In this document: positions 11,901-24,760 of the stretch, one piece after another
Numbering within the stretch: the first letter of the stretch is position 1
Layout: the number at the start of each line of letters is the position of its first letter
Origin: Ochotona curzoniae
Taxonomy: Eukaryota; Chordata; Mammalia; Lagomorpha; Ochotonidae
DNA length: 64,000 nucleotides
Reading direction: 5' to 3'
NCBI RefSeq assembly: GCF_017591425.1
Contig: NW_024465421.1
Location: 24,255,001 to 24,319,000, forward strand
Made by a program: the position numbers and the translations under genes
The notes under the pieces: model-generated
What the model was told of the DNA's origin: nothing
The model's database searches: none
What the model saw: the letters and a program-made list of their open reading frames with translations, nothing else

Positions 11901-12423
11901 GCCACCCGGAGGGAGGCAGGTGGAGAAACGCAAGTCCACAGGTCAGATCTGAGGCCTGGGGGCTGCACAGCCAGCACCTGGCCCACCCAGGGGGCACGGA
12001 AGGCCTGGAGCCACACCCCTAGGGCTACAGGAGCCTGACCCACCTGGCAATGTCAGAGGCAGACAAGACTCGGTCCAGGAGTGTGGGGTCCTAGGGACAT
12101 AGGCCTGGCTGGACCTGGGCCCAGCAGTTCTAGACCCAGGTCCCAGCCCGTGTCCAGCTGCCTCCAGGGCCCAGCCCCACTCCGGAATCTGCCCCCTTAC
12201 CTGAGGGGTCTGCACAGCCTGAGCCCCCAGGAACAGCACCCACCCTGCAGGGACAGGGCAGAGGGCTCAGGGGCAGGGCTGGGGGTTTCCAGGGGAAGAA
12301 CAGGAAGACAAGCCACGCCTAGCCTGCCCCCTGGGCCGCCCTCCCCTTCTCCAGCACCCCTGGGGACCCCCACTCACTGAGGCTGAGGAGTGGAAGCAGC
12401 AGGAGAGCTGCAGTCCAGGCCAT
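8996..12423 (-). CDS. MSLN: MSLN, mesothelin (pre-pro-megakaryocyte-potentiating factor), with an apparent frameshift
   Basis: This is a GPI-anchored mesothelial surface glycoprotein precursor. Minus-strand exons: 12423-12378, 12244-12201, 12090-12044, 11780-11677, 11363 to 11074 (see below), 11006 to about 10549, 10410-10232, 10169-10014, 9887-9617, 9510-9416, 9336-9150 and about 9075-8996. Conserved blocks include RQRNATAVP, GSLACELPG, PPTWSVSTL, VDENLFFYADWELEVCVD, QMDRVNSIPFTYQQLD, SYPQGYPES, WNVTSVDTV, RPLYLCVLSPEQL, LTVAEVQSLLGPHV and a hydrophobic GPI-signal tail ending LLLTLPSR. Two oddities: the expected introns near 11210-11249 and 10649 look collapsed and in-frame, and one extra T at about 10706 breaks the frame between STLVVLGG and LLGLLSKPDLK. 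If the base is real, the protein truncates before the mature mesothelin domain. Confidence 0.85.
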
Positions 12424-13950
12424 GCCTGGACCCTTCAGGCTAACGCGCAGCCCGTCTGGCCTGTACCCTGTGGCCCCAGCGGTGCCTGGCAGCACCTTCA
12501 GGTACCTGCAGGGTGCCTGGCTCTGCCATCCACGGCCCGCCCCTTCCGCCGCGAGGGGGCTGGGTCTGACAGCCCAGTCTGGCTGGCACCAGCCAGGCCA
12601 CCACGCCCTCCTTACTCCCGGACAACCTTGGGGGTGGGGGCTGGACAGCTGGGGGTGCTGGCTGCAGTAGCCAGCCCAGTGCCCTGAAGCTGTCCCTCGG
12701 GGGCTGGGGAAGGAGGTCAGATCTCATTCCTGCCCCCCACCCGCCTCTCCCTGGACAGAGGCTCAACACTTCCATGAGCGCTGGGCCCAGGTCAGCTGAT
12801 GTGCCGCGGGGCGAGTCCTGAGCAGGGACTCCATGCTGTCCTCCCACCTCTGCCCAGGACCACTCCCCAGCCAGACTACCCCCCAACAGTGCCCCTCACT
12901 ACCACTCCCATGCATACAGGGCAACTAAACCCCTGCCCCACTCCACAGGGACCGGGTCAGGGTCAGTCCTGGGTCCCAGGCAGACAATTAGCCCTCTACA
13001 CCTCGGGGCAGCTCCACCTCTAATGCCCACTGGACTGCCAAGTCCCAAGTCCAGGGAGGTCTTGCCCACTGTGACTTGGAAACCCCAAGGTGACCGCCAC
13101 TAACCCTGACTTTAACCCCTCAGCCCACTGGGGCTCAGCGTCCTCACCTGGAGGCAGGGTGGCGCCCGGAGCTGTGGGAGGACACACGGGGAGCTCCCAC
13201 CACAGGAATGCACAGGGAGGGCCGGTAGTTGCAGCTGGCAGTGGACACCAGGCACGGGCCGGCACAGGGAGGAGGCCTGCTGGGGCGGGGGCAGTGTCAG
13301 AGCAGCTGCCCCAACGGTGCTGCCCGCCACAGCTGCCTACACACCAGGCACCGCATGGTGTCTTCCATGGAGGCCCGTATAGCTTCCTCTGTAGCTGGAC
13401 CCCACTGCAGCCGAACCTTCTGGCTGAACCCTCTGGCTGACCCACTCTGTGACATGACCCCTCCAGGGCTGGCGCAGGCCGTGGGCACACAGGGCGAGGT
13501 CCTCAGACGCATCGTGGGGAGGCAACAGTCTATGGGCCGCCCGGAGCTCCTCTCACGCGCAGGCACGAGCTCTGATGCCTCTTTCCAGGCTGAAGTCCCA
13601 CTGGCGGCTGTCAGGGTGCCCACCCCATGTGTGGCCTTGCCAGCCTGGGCTCTGTGATGTACCACGTCCGGCTCCCAGGCCTGCACGCCATGGCCCACAC
13701 GGCTCTTGCTCCCACACTTTGCTGTGTGCAGGGTCAACCCGTGTGCAGGCAGGACTTGGGCTGGGCTGGGGGCAGGTAGTGCAACCCCCGCCACTCCTGT
13801 GACCTGCATGACCTCCACAGCTCCATGACCTCCATGAACCCTGTGACCTTCATGACTCCTGTGACCCCCATGACTCCTGCTCAGCATCTATGGGGACCCA
13901 GACCAGCAAGGAGAGCTGGGGCGGGGGATGTGACTTAGTGAGAATGAGAC
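12424..13950. other. MSLN upstream region, no gene seen
   Basis: No exon of a known gene is recognisable on either strand. A short CATGACTCC/TGTGACC tandem repeat lies at about 13795-13880. 5' untranslated MSLN exons may be present but cannot be placed from sequence alone. Confidence 0.5.
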
Positions 13951-14262
13951 AGGCCAGCCGTGGCTCACAGGCTAACCCTTCGTCTGCTGTGCCAGCATCC
14001 TCTATGAATGCCAGTTCGTGTCCCGGCTGTTTCACTTCCCATCCAGCTCCCTGCTTGTGGCCTGGAAAAGCCTTGGGACCCTGTACCCAGGTGGAAGACC
14101 TGGAGGAAGTTCCCAGCTCCTGGTTTCAGATCAGCTCAGTTCTAGCCATTGCAGCCACTTGGGGAGTGAACCAGCACAGCGAGATCCTTCTTTCCTCTCT
14201 GTAAGTCTGCCTTTCCAACAAAAACAAATAAGTGTATTTTAAAGAGAGAGAGAGCGAGACAG
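13951..14262 (+). mobile_element. Lagomorph C-type SINE (tRNA-derived), plus orientation, diverged
   Basis: The head AGGCCAGCCGTGGCTCACAG is followed by the body words CCATCCAGCTCCCTGCTTGT, CCTTGGGACCCTG, CAGCTCCTGG and CACTTGGGGAGTGAACCA, and the tail CCAACAAAAACAAATAAGTG with an AGAGAG run. It shares its layout with the element at 15321. A transposition product with no ORF. Confidence 0.8.
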
Positions 14263-15320
14263 ATGTGAGGTCGTGCTGTGACATAGTTTCCCGACGGGGT
14301 GCCATCAGTCCTGGAAGAAGCTCTGGCTGCCTCTCCCAAGAGGCCAGTGTGCCCCCTGTCCCCTCCACTCCATGGAAGCCCCGGGGAGCATGCCCAGCGT
14401 GGGGCCCAGGTGCCCAGTGTGGAGCACGCCTGTGCTCTAAGTCCCACTCCCGTGCGGTGCTCTCCCAGGTCCTGACACGCCTGCTCATTAGCCGCTAATG
14501 GCAGCGGGCCCGGCACCTCCACCTGTTGACAAGATGTGGGGGCCCCCAGGGGAGGCCCCGACAGCCGATTATGCTGCTAATGATGCACTCACGGCCCCTC
14601 CGCCAAATAGAATGCGTCCGCTTGGCTGCTGGGACACCCCAGCCTCGCCAAAGGTTGAGGGCACACTGGGGTGCTGGCTCCGCACACAGGAGTCACAGCG
14701 AGCCTCCGCCGTGGGGAGCCCGCAGGCATCCCTGCCCGAGTGCCCGAGGTGCCAGCCCCTTCACACTGTCCCTGGGAATCCCATCTGCGTCCTGCACAGG
14801 TGGCCACAGGGGCAGGCGAGGGGAGCATGCCTCAGCACCCTGGGCCCCTAAACCCAACATGAGGTGGCCATGAAAGCAAGCTGGGACAGGAACCCCTGCT
14901 CCCCACCCCAGCCTGCCCATGTGGGCAGTAGCAGCCCCCTCTGCATCTTTGGGGTCACTGCATCATGGTTCACAGTACAGCTCCACCACCGAGCAGCCCC
15001 ATTGGGGTGCCCCCACCCACCGTGGGCTTCAGGGGCAACGCCATCTCCCTCCCAGCCATGCTTGGGGAATGGGAGGCTGCAGCGGGGGGACCTCAGGCAG
15101 GGGAGGGGGCACCCCGACAAGGGACCAGAGAGCGGCTCTGGGCATCCTGCTTCCCCTGACCTCAGCAGGCTCTCGGGTTAAGCGCCGTGCTGGAAGCACA
15201 CAGTAAATACCCACAAACACCCACTAACGATGATGATGAAACAATGTGTAAAATGGGACCTGGCTCCTGAGGCTGCAGTGAGCCGGGCTCTTGGGAAATG
15301 AGTTAATAAAAGACCCTCCA
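14263..15320. other. Intergenic DNA between two SINEs, nothing recognised
   Basis: GC-rich unique-looking sequence. The ORFs seen here lack conserved motifs, splice context or homology that I recognise. Confidence 0.4.
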
Positions 15321-15638
15321 GGGGCCCAGCGCAGTAGCCTAGTGGCTAAAGTCCTCACCTTGCAGTGCCAGGATCTCATATGGGTGCCGTATCGTGTCCC
15401 AGCAGCCAGGCTTACCACCCAGCTCCCTGCTTGTAGCTTGGGAAAGTAGTCAAGGATGGCCTAGAGCCTTGGGGCCCTGTACCCATGTGAGAGACCCGGA
15501 AGAAGCTTCTGGCTCCTGGCTTCAGATTGGCTCAGCTCTGGACTGGGGGGTGAATCAGCGGACAGAAGAACCTTCCTCTGTGTCTCTCCTCCTCTCCGTA
15601 TACACAATTTTCCAATAAAAATGAATAAATCTTTAAAG
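15321..15638 (+). mobile_element. Lagomorph C-type SINE, plus orientation, nearly full length
   Basis: The start GGGGCCCAGCGCAGTAGCCT is followed by AGTGGCTAAAGTCCTCACCT, in which a tRNA-like A-box region is visible. The body contains GATCTCATATGGGTGCCG, CCAGCTCCCTGCTTGT and GAGACCCGGAAGAAGCTTCT, and the A-rich tail TTCCAATAAAAATGAATAAA ends in TCTTT. From memory this best fits the pika form of the family and is the main clue to the host. No clear target-site duplication is visible. Confidence 0.85.
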
Positions 15639-16500
15639 AATCATGACATTGACCCTTTTAAAAAAAAATGCCTCCAGGGGCAATGGGCCCTGCGAGAGCA
15701 ACAGGAGCCTGTGGGTGTGTGCGGCCATGGCAGGGCAGCTGTGTGTGTGACCTGGGTGGCGAGGACCATCAGCACGACCCTGCGTGACTGTGAGCCTCGA
15801 GTGTGAGGGGAGGAGTAAGCCACCACCCTACTGCCTGAACCAGAAACCAGCTCTGTCCCTGGGGTGGCAGGTCCCATGCGCCCGAGCCCCACCTGCTGAC
15901 TCACGCTAACGGGCACTCCCTTGTCCTTGGGGCAGGAATCTGGCAATCCACGGGCACCCACGCGTCTCTCCCCTCCCTGCCCTCACATGGGCCCCCCAGC
16001 CCCGTCCACGGCCAGACCCGCCTTGGGCAGGCCCCCCTCCTGTGCTACCCTTGCAGCAGAGGGCCAAGTCCAGGGGTTCAGGAGCTGGGGAGCCCTCTCC
16101 ACGCCAGCTCCCCACTAAGTTCCACCTGGACTGGGCAGGTGATGGCTCAGGGTGCCCACGTGGGAGACCAGCTGGGCTGCGTCTCCCCAGCTTGCCGCCG
16201 TGCGGCCATCTCTCACACCTCCTTTATTCTGGATGCAATCAGATATGGCAGGAGTTAGGCTCCTCACTGAGCTGGTCCAGCAGGGAGGACGCTGCTTATG
16301 GAATCCCCAGACACACAGTGTCCACGGGGGGGCGTCCAGGCCCAGCCCAGCACCCTGCGCCCAGCACCCAGCACTCAGTACCTAGCACTCAGCGCCCAGC
16401 ACCCTGCACCCAGAACTCAGCGCCCAGCGCCCTGCACGTACCCCCATCCTGTTCCTCCCTGCCACAATTCTTACACAGAAAGCGACGCCCAGCACGGGCC
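15639..16500. other. CIAO3 upstream region with a short tandem repeat
   Basis: No gene is recognised. About 16345-16440 is a degenerate repeat of CAGCACCC/CAGCGCCC words. CpG density rises from about 16500 towards the CIAO3 start. Confidence 0.45.
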
Positions 16501-16679
16501 GCCTTGTGTCGCAAGGGGAGCCCTTCCGGTCCGCTCCGCGCAGGCGCGGGATTCTGCACCCGCGGCGGCCAGCAGAGGGCGCGCGGCGAGGGCGCTTTCC
16601 GGCAGCGTGGCGGAAACATGCTCGCCCTTTCGCGCCCTTTCACGACTGCTGCGCGCCGCGCGGCGGCAGTGTGGCAGTC
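16500..16679 (+). promoter_or_regulatory. CIAO3 CpG-rich promoter
   Basis: This CpG-rich stretch directly precedes the CIAO3 ATG at 16680, with no TATA box. Words such as TTCCGG and GCGCAGGCGC fit ETS/NRF1-type housekeeping promoters. Its boundaries are inferred. Confidence 0.5.
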
Positions 16680-19563
16680 ATGGCGTCGCCCTTCAGCGGG
16701 GCCCTCCAGCTGACGGATCTGGATGACTTCATCGGGCCGTCCCAGGTGGGCCTGGCGGGCGGGCGGCGGGAGCCGCGGCCGGCCTCGACGCCCCCGCCGC
16801 GCTGGCCCCGGCGGCCCGCCTGAAGCTCCCTCCGCTGCAGGACTGCGTCAAGCCGGTGCAGGTGGACGCGAGGCCGGGGCGCGGCGCGGCCAAGATCCTC
16901 ATCCAAGACGACGGCGGCTACGTCCAGGTCCAGCAGGTGGGCCGGGGCCCGCGGTCAGCGGGAGGGCGGGCGGGCGGGCGGGCGCGGGCCTCCCCGGCAC
17001 TGGCCGTGCTGCCTGCAGGACGGCGGGACGCGCCGGCTGGACAAGGCCCGGGTCTCCCTGGACGACTGCCTGGCCTGCAGCGGCTGCGTCACGTCCGCCG
17101 AGACGGTGCTCATCACCCAGCAGAGCCACACGGAGCTGCGGAAAGTTCTGGAAGCCAACAGGGTGAGATGAGGTTGGGGGTGCCCTTGAGAGGCTGCGTG
17201 ACCTCGGGGGCCATGGCCCAGCATGCCCCACCACGGGGGTCGGCATCCCTCCACGTGCCCCCGGGGTCAGCCACCCCGTCCACAGGGGTCAGCATCCCTC
17301 CACGAGCCCCTGGAGTCAGCCGCCCCGTGCACGGGGGTCAGCATCCCTCCACATGCTCCCAGGGTCAGCATCCTTCCACGTGCCCCCGGGGTCAGCATCC
17401 CTCCACATGCTCCCAGGGTCAGCATCCCTCCACATGCTCCTGGGGTCAGCATCCCTCCACATGCTCCCAGGGTCAGCATCCCTCCACGTGCCCCCGGGGT
17501 CAGCCGCCCCACCCACGGGGGTCAGCGGCTAGCGGCCTCTTTCTCCCGACCTGGTAGGTGGTGGAACCTGCACAGCGCAGGCTTGTGGTGGTCTCCGTCT
17601 CGCCCCAGTCGGCGGCATCCCTGGCTGTCCACTTCCAGCTGACACTGGTGGACACTGCCCAGAAGCTGACGTCCTTCCTCAAGCAGATGGGTAGGTGGGG
17701 GGAGTCACTGCCCGAGGACCACTGCTTTGGACTTGTGTGTCCTGGCTGCTGGTTCCACCTGTGCGGGTCTCTGATCGTGTCCCCTGCAGGCGTGCACTCT
17801 GTCTTTGACACAGCCTTCTCCAGGAACTTCAGCCTGCTGGAGAGCCAGCGGGAGTTTGTGCAGCGGTTCCGGCACCAGACACTGCCTGTACTGGCCTCTG
17901 CCTGCCCAGGTGTGTGCTGGCTGCAGCGTGCCGTCGGTAGGGTTGGCGGGAGGTGTCCGTGGGCAGGGGCCGATGGGCAGGTGCGTGCTCGTCGGCCCAG
18001 CAGCCACCGTGCCAATGCAGGCTGGATCTGCTACGCGGAGAAGGCACATGGCAGCTTCCTGCTCCCCTACCTCAGCACGGTCCGCTCCCCGCAGCAGGTC
18101 ATGGGCGCCCTGCTCAAGGACTTCTTTGCCCAGCAACAGGTAACAGTGCAGGAGGGGCTGGCGGGGCTCCCCTCTGCCGTCACAGGGCCGTGGCCATCCC
18201 GCATGTGCGTTTCCCCCACAGCACGTGGCCCCCGACCAGGTCTACCATGTCTCGGTGATGCCGTGTTATGACAAGAAGCTGGAAGCCTCACGGCCAGACT
18301 TCTTTGACCAGGAGCATCAAACCCGGGATGTAGACTGCGTGCTCACCACAGGTGCCGCTCAGGGCTCCTTCCCCGGCCAGGGACGCCTGCACCTGTTCTG
18401 CTTTCATGGTTTTGTGTTTCCAACTCTCCCTGTGGCCTTCCTACATGGCTCTGCTTCTGTCCACCCTCTTTTTTTAAAGAGCATACTTGCATACTTTTGT
18501 TATTATCGCTTCATTGTGCTTTGTTTATTTGAAAGCCAGAGTGATACAGAGTTTCACTGCCCACAGCAGCCAGGGCCAGGCCCACCCAAGAGCTGCCAGC
18601 AGCTCACTTACCACTGGGCCTGGGCTCACACCATCCCCCTGCATGGCTCAGACCGCTGCTGTGTTCCAGGCGAAGTCCTCAGGCTGCTGGAGGAGGAGGG
18701 GGTCTCGCTGTCAGAGTTGGAGCCGGCTCCCCTAGACAGCCTGTGAGTCATCCTAGGGCGCTCCGTCTAGGAGCCCAGCAGCGGCCCAGCGTGTGTGGGG
18801 GCAGGGGGTGACCAGCCACCTGTGTCCTGAGTGGCAGGGACACTTAAGCGCTGACTACCCTCCCACAGGTCCGGTTATGGCCCAGCTGAGGAGCCCAGTA
18901 GCCATCGGGGTGGGGGCTCAGGCGGCTACCTGGAGCATGTCTTCCGGCATGCAGCCCAGGAGCTCTTCGGGGTTCAGGAGGCAGACGTCACCTATAGACC
19001 CCTCAGGTCAGTGATGGTGTCCTTGGAGGGAGGCCCACCTGGGGTTGGGGTGGCCCCTGAGCCTTGCCATGTCCCCCAGGAACAAGGACTTCCAGGAGGT
19101 GACCCTGGAGAGGGAGGGTCAGGTGCTGCTGCGCTTCGCCTCGGCCTATGGCTTCCGCAACATCCAGAACCTGGTGCAGCGGCTCAAGCGGGGCCGCTGC
19201 CCTTACCACTATGTGGAGGTCATGGCTTGCCCCTCAGGTAGCTCACCCCTCAGGAGCTGGCAGGGCTTGGGGTGCCCATGGATGCCACCCATGCCCCACG
19301 CCCTCATCCTCTGTCCCTGTGCAGGATGCCTCAACGGTGGCGGGCAGCTCAAGGCCCCGGCCGGCCCTGGCCGGCAGCTGCTGCAGCAGGTGGAGAAGCT
19401 GTACAACGAAGTCAGAGTGCAGGCGCCCGAGGATGTGGCTGGTGTACGGGAGCTCTACGCCGAGTGGCTGCAGGGTGAGGACTCGGCCCGGGCCCGCCGC
19501 CTACTGCACACCCAGTACCATGCCGTGGAGAAGGCCAGCTCCGGCCTCAGCATCAGGTGGTAG
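16680..19563 (+). CDS. CIAO3: CIAO3 (NARFL/IOP1), cytosolic iron-sulfur assembly factor
   Basis: This [FeFe]-hydrogenase-like protein of the cytosolic Fe-S assembly targeting complex hands clusters from the scaffold to the CIAO1-CIAO2B-MMS19 platform. Eleven exons join in phase: 16680-16745, 16841-16936, 17019-17162, 17558-17690, 17790-17909, 18021-18139, 18222-18351, 18670-18742, 18869-19006, 19080-19237 and 19325-19563, giving 471 residues (human about 476). The start [20 protein letters not shown] is the family start. Cluster-ligand regions are visible: [44 protein letters not shown] and [14 protein letters not shown]. The C-terminus ends in the conserved Trp (SIRW). A few residues before [10 protein letters not shown] are missing relative to human. 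Intron 3 holds a minisatellite and intron 7 a SINE fragment. Confidence 0.96.
17226..17530. repeat. Roughly 29-bp minisatellite in CIAO3 intron 3
   Basis: About ten copies of a unit near GGGGTCAGCATCCCTCCAC followed by ATGCTCCCAG or GTGCCCCCG fill most of the intron between exons 3 and 4. The last copies stop about 30 bp before the exon 4 acceptor. Confidence 0.85.
18515..18640 (-). mobile_element. Antisense lagomorph SINE fragment in CIAO3 intron 7
   Basis: TTTGTTTATTTGAAAGCCAG followed by AGTGATACAGAG is the reverse complement of the 3' tail of a lagomorph C-type SINE. The adjoining GC-rich part is too diverged to align by eye. Confidence 0.55.
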
Positions 19564-19826
19564 GACTGGACACCTGGGAAGGCCACCACAGCGACCGGGC
19601 CCCATGTGGAACAGGACACTGGGCTGAGGACAGCCCTTAGGCTCCACACCCTGCTGACGGGTCACAGGCCAGACGAGGAGGCTGTTCTGGAAGCTTGTGT
19701 CCAGGCAGGCTCCAAGCAGGCCTCAGCGCTGACTGGAGTGTGCAGAGGCCGGCCGACGGGGATGCATGAGCCGCACTGGGGCCAGCGCATGCCCTGTCCT
19801 GGTTGGCTCCTGCCACCTGTGCCTCT

Positions 19827-19832
19827 AATAAA
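19827..19832 (+). other. CIAO3 poly(A) signal
   Basis: AATAAA lies 264 nt past the CIAO3 stop, in the context CTCTAATAAAGG, followed by a T/G-rich stretch. Confidence 0.7.
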
Positions 19833-19864
19833 GGTTTCCCCCAGTTGTGTACACACATAGCTGA

Positions 19865-20725
19865 ACACAGCGTCTTCTGGAAAGCCCATCAGCACTATGC
19901 CCCCTGCTGGCCACAGCTGGCCACCCTGGTCTCAGGGCCTGCACTGACATCATGGTCTCAAAACACCACCCAAGGTTGAGTGGATCTGCTGGTGCTCAGG
20001 CAAGGCAGCCAGCAGACCCCCTGGTTGGGGTCTCATGGAGGATACGCCTGCATGTCCCAGTCAGACGTGGAGCTGGCCCCACGGTGCTCACTGACCTGGC
20101 TAGCATCGACCCAGCTCTGCCGTGCCAGGGGTACAGACGCGCTGGCATCAAGGCCTCTACAGAATGGCCTTGGCCTCGGCCACCCAGACAGCTGCTTGCC
20201 CTCCAGAGACCCCAGCTGGAGCCCCACCCACAGAGGGGCTCCTGGTCAACACCAGTGAGATTGCCAGGTCTGAGGGCCTACTGCAGCCCCCTTGGTCCAC
20301 AAGCCCATCCCTGCCCGGGCCATGTGCCCTGCCTGCCCACTCATCCCCAGGGTCTAACATGTGCAGCCCCTGTGGGAGCATGCGGGGGGGCCACACCCCA
20401 CCCTCCACTAACCCCTCACTCTAGGAAGCTCTTTCCCCCAACATGCTTATTGAGCTCATGGGGATGTGCAGATCTGTGAATAGGACCCCTTAGCACTCAG
20501 GCTGGAGTGTTTTGGCTACTAGGTCCAGCTGCCCACCCTTGGACACAGCAGCGCAACCAAGCACACACAAACGTGCAGATGTGAGGCTGCAGGAAGCTCA
20601 GCCCAGTAGCCTCTGCCCTCTCCCAGGCCAGCACCTCCCACAGGACGACGCCTGGCCTAGGGGCGGGCCCGTGGCCTTGACAATGTTGTCTGGTGTCCTG
20701 ACAACCGCCACGAGGCCATCGGGGA
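19865..20725. other. CIAO3-CCDC78 interval; expected HAGHL not found
   Basis: In human the glyoxalase-like gene HAGHL sits between these two genes on the opposite strand. No metallo-beta-lactamase THxHxDH-like motif or other HAGHL exon is visible on the minus strand, and the ORFs here look like composition noise. No repeat is obvious. Confidence 0.5.
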
Positions 20726-23293
<2,568 letters not shown>

Positions 23294-23313
23294 ATTGAAC
23301 GGAGTCCCGTGTC

Positions 23314-23319
23314 TTTATT
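23314..23319 (-). other. ANTKMT poly(A) signal
   Basis: TTTATT (AATAAA on the minus strand) lies only 12 nt beyond the ANTKMT stop codon at 23334-23332. It is 21 bp from the CCDC78 stop, so the two convergent transcripts must overlap or abut. Confidence 0.75.
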
Positions 23320-23331
23320 CCCCCGAGATGG

Positions 23332-24313
23332 TCAGGTGGGCTGAGACCCAGCGGCAGGGGCCGGGCCTGCTGTCGGGGTGGCCGGGATGGTGCGCCTACT
23401 GCCAGCAGCGGGGATGTCGTAGGCCCACACTCGGTCCAGCCCTTCACCCACGACGGCCACTGGCTGCCAGGTGGGAAAGGGGAAGCGTCCAGACACGACC
23501 CGGGCCCCGGCAGGCAGCTCAGCCTCCAGCTTGTCCTCCAGCAGTGCCAGCTGTGAGGGAAGGGGCGCGCGTGGGTGGGTGCGCGTGGAGACAGCAGGGC
23601 CCCCTTCCCGCGCAGACCCCGAGGCAGAGCCGCCAACCTACTACACTCGGCGCCAGGAACACGGACACGTTGCGGCAGTCCCTCAGGCTCACCTGTGGAG
23701 GAGCAGTGTGCGTGGGGCGGCCCCAGGGGCGCGGGGGAAGCAGGGGAGGCCCGCGCGCGCTCACCTTCCAGAGGTCCTGGCTCTGGTAGCACACGGCGCC
23801 CGCACAGCCTGCTCTCCACGCGTGGAACCGCGCCAGCGCCAGCAGCCACGGGTTCAGTTCGTAACCCACGGCCGGGCGCAGGCCGCAGCGGTGTGCCGCC
23901 AGCACCTGTGGGCCCGGGGAGCTCGGTGAGCCCGGGGACGCAGCCCACGCCCCGCACGCCCCGCACGCCCCGCCTTACGATGCGGCCGTCGCCCGAGCCT
24001 AGGTCCACCGTCTTGCCCGGACGGCCCCGCAGCAGCGCCAGCACGTGCTCCACCTGGCGCGCGCTCGCGCCCGCGAACGGAACCTGCGAGAGGCGCGCTC
24101 AGTGCCCGGCCGGACCGCGGCCCTCCCGCCCGGCCACCGTCCCGGGCGCACCTGCAGGCGCAGCGGCACGCGGCGGAAGCCGGGCTGCAGCAGCAGCGCC
24201 CACGCGGCGTAAGCCACCAGGCCCGAGCCGGCCGCCGCCTGCAGCAGCCCCAGCGGCCCCGGCCGCCGCTCCCGCAGCTCCGCCAGCGCCTCGGCCGGCT
24301 CGTCCGGCTCCAT
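23332..24313 (-). CDS. ANTKMT: ANTKMT (FAM173A), mitochondrial lysine methyltransferase
   Basis: This mitochondrial seven-beta-strand SAM methyltransferase trimethylates a lysine of the ADP/ATP translocase. Five exons join in phase on the minus strand: 24313-24152, 24083-23979, 23905-23765, 23692-23645 and 23550-23332, giving 224 residues (human about 235). A single N-terminal hydrophobic segment ([13 protein letters not shown]) anchors it. SAM-binding motif I is [14 protein letters not shown] and the next acidic strand is [17 protein letters not shown]. Conserved [16 protein letters not shown] and [20 protein letters not shown] follow. No lesion is seen. METRN should lie just upstream but is not found. 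Confidence 0.95.
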
Positions 24314-24760
24314 GGCCGCGGGACGCTGCCGGGCGGAAGCGGGCCTGGCGGCGCCGGAAGGAACCCGTGGGCCGGTCCGTCGCCGCTTCCGGCCGGGCTG
24401 CCCGGAGCGTGCGGCGCTGCGTTCCGATGGGAGCCGTGCCCGTGAACGGGGCGACCGGAGCGGTCGGGACTCGCCGGGGGGCCCCCGGAAACCAGGGCCT
24501 GGCGCGGCTCTGCCTCCGTCCCGCGTGGGTGACCCGCATAGCGGTCTCGCCGGCGCGCACAGCCGCCCTCGCGTGCATCCCCGGAGCGCAGCGGGTCGCA
24601 GGGCCTGAACTGCCGTGGCCGAGCGGGGTTGCAGGGGCGCAAGGTCCCGGTGCCTCCCCGCTCGCCGCCCTCCCTGCGGGTCTAGCCGGACGGCCACCCC
24701 GCGCCCCTGCAGGACGCACAGCCTGCTGCCCTCTGCGGCGTCAGGCCTAGGGCAGGCGAA
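24314..24760. promoter_or_regulatory. ANTKMT CpG-island promoter
   Basis: CpG-dense sequence lies immediately upstream of the ANTKMT start, with repeated CCGGAAG-type ETS words (about 24350-24400) and no TATA box. The long ORFs on both strands here are CpG-island artefacts. Confidence 0.55.

Noticed and set aside
17226..17530. CRISPR-like array of evenly spaced repeats in CIAO3 intron 3
   Set aside because: Units are contiguous with no unique spacers, and the DNA is mammalian nuclear. This is a minisatellite.
23575..24750. A 391-codon plus-strand ORF antisense to ANTKMT
   Set aside because: Its openness follows from the GC-rich antisense of real ANTKMT exons plus the CpG island, with no homology I recognise.
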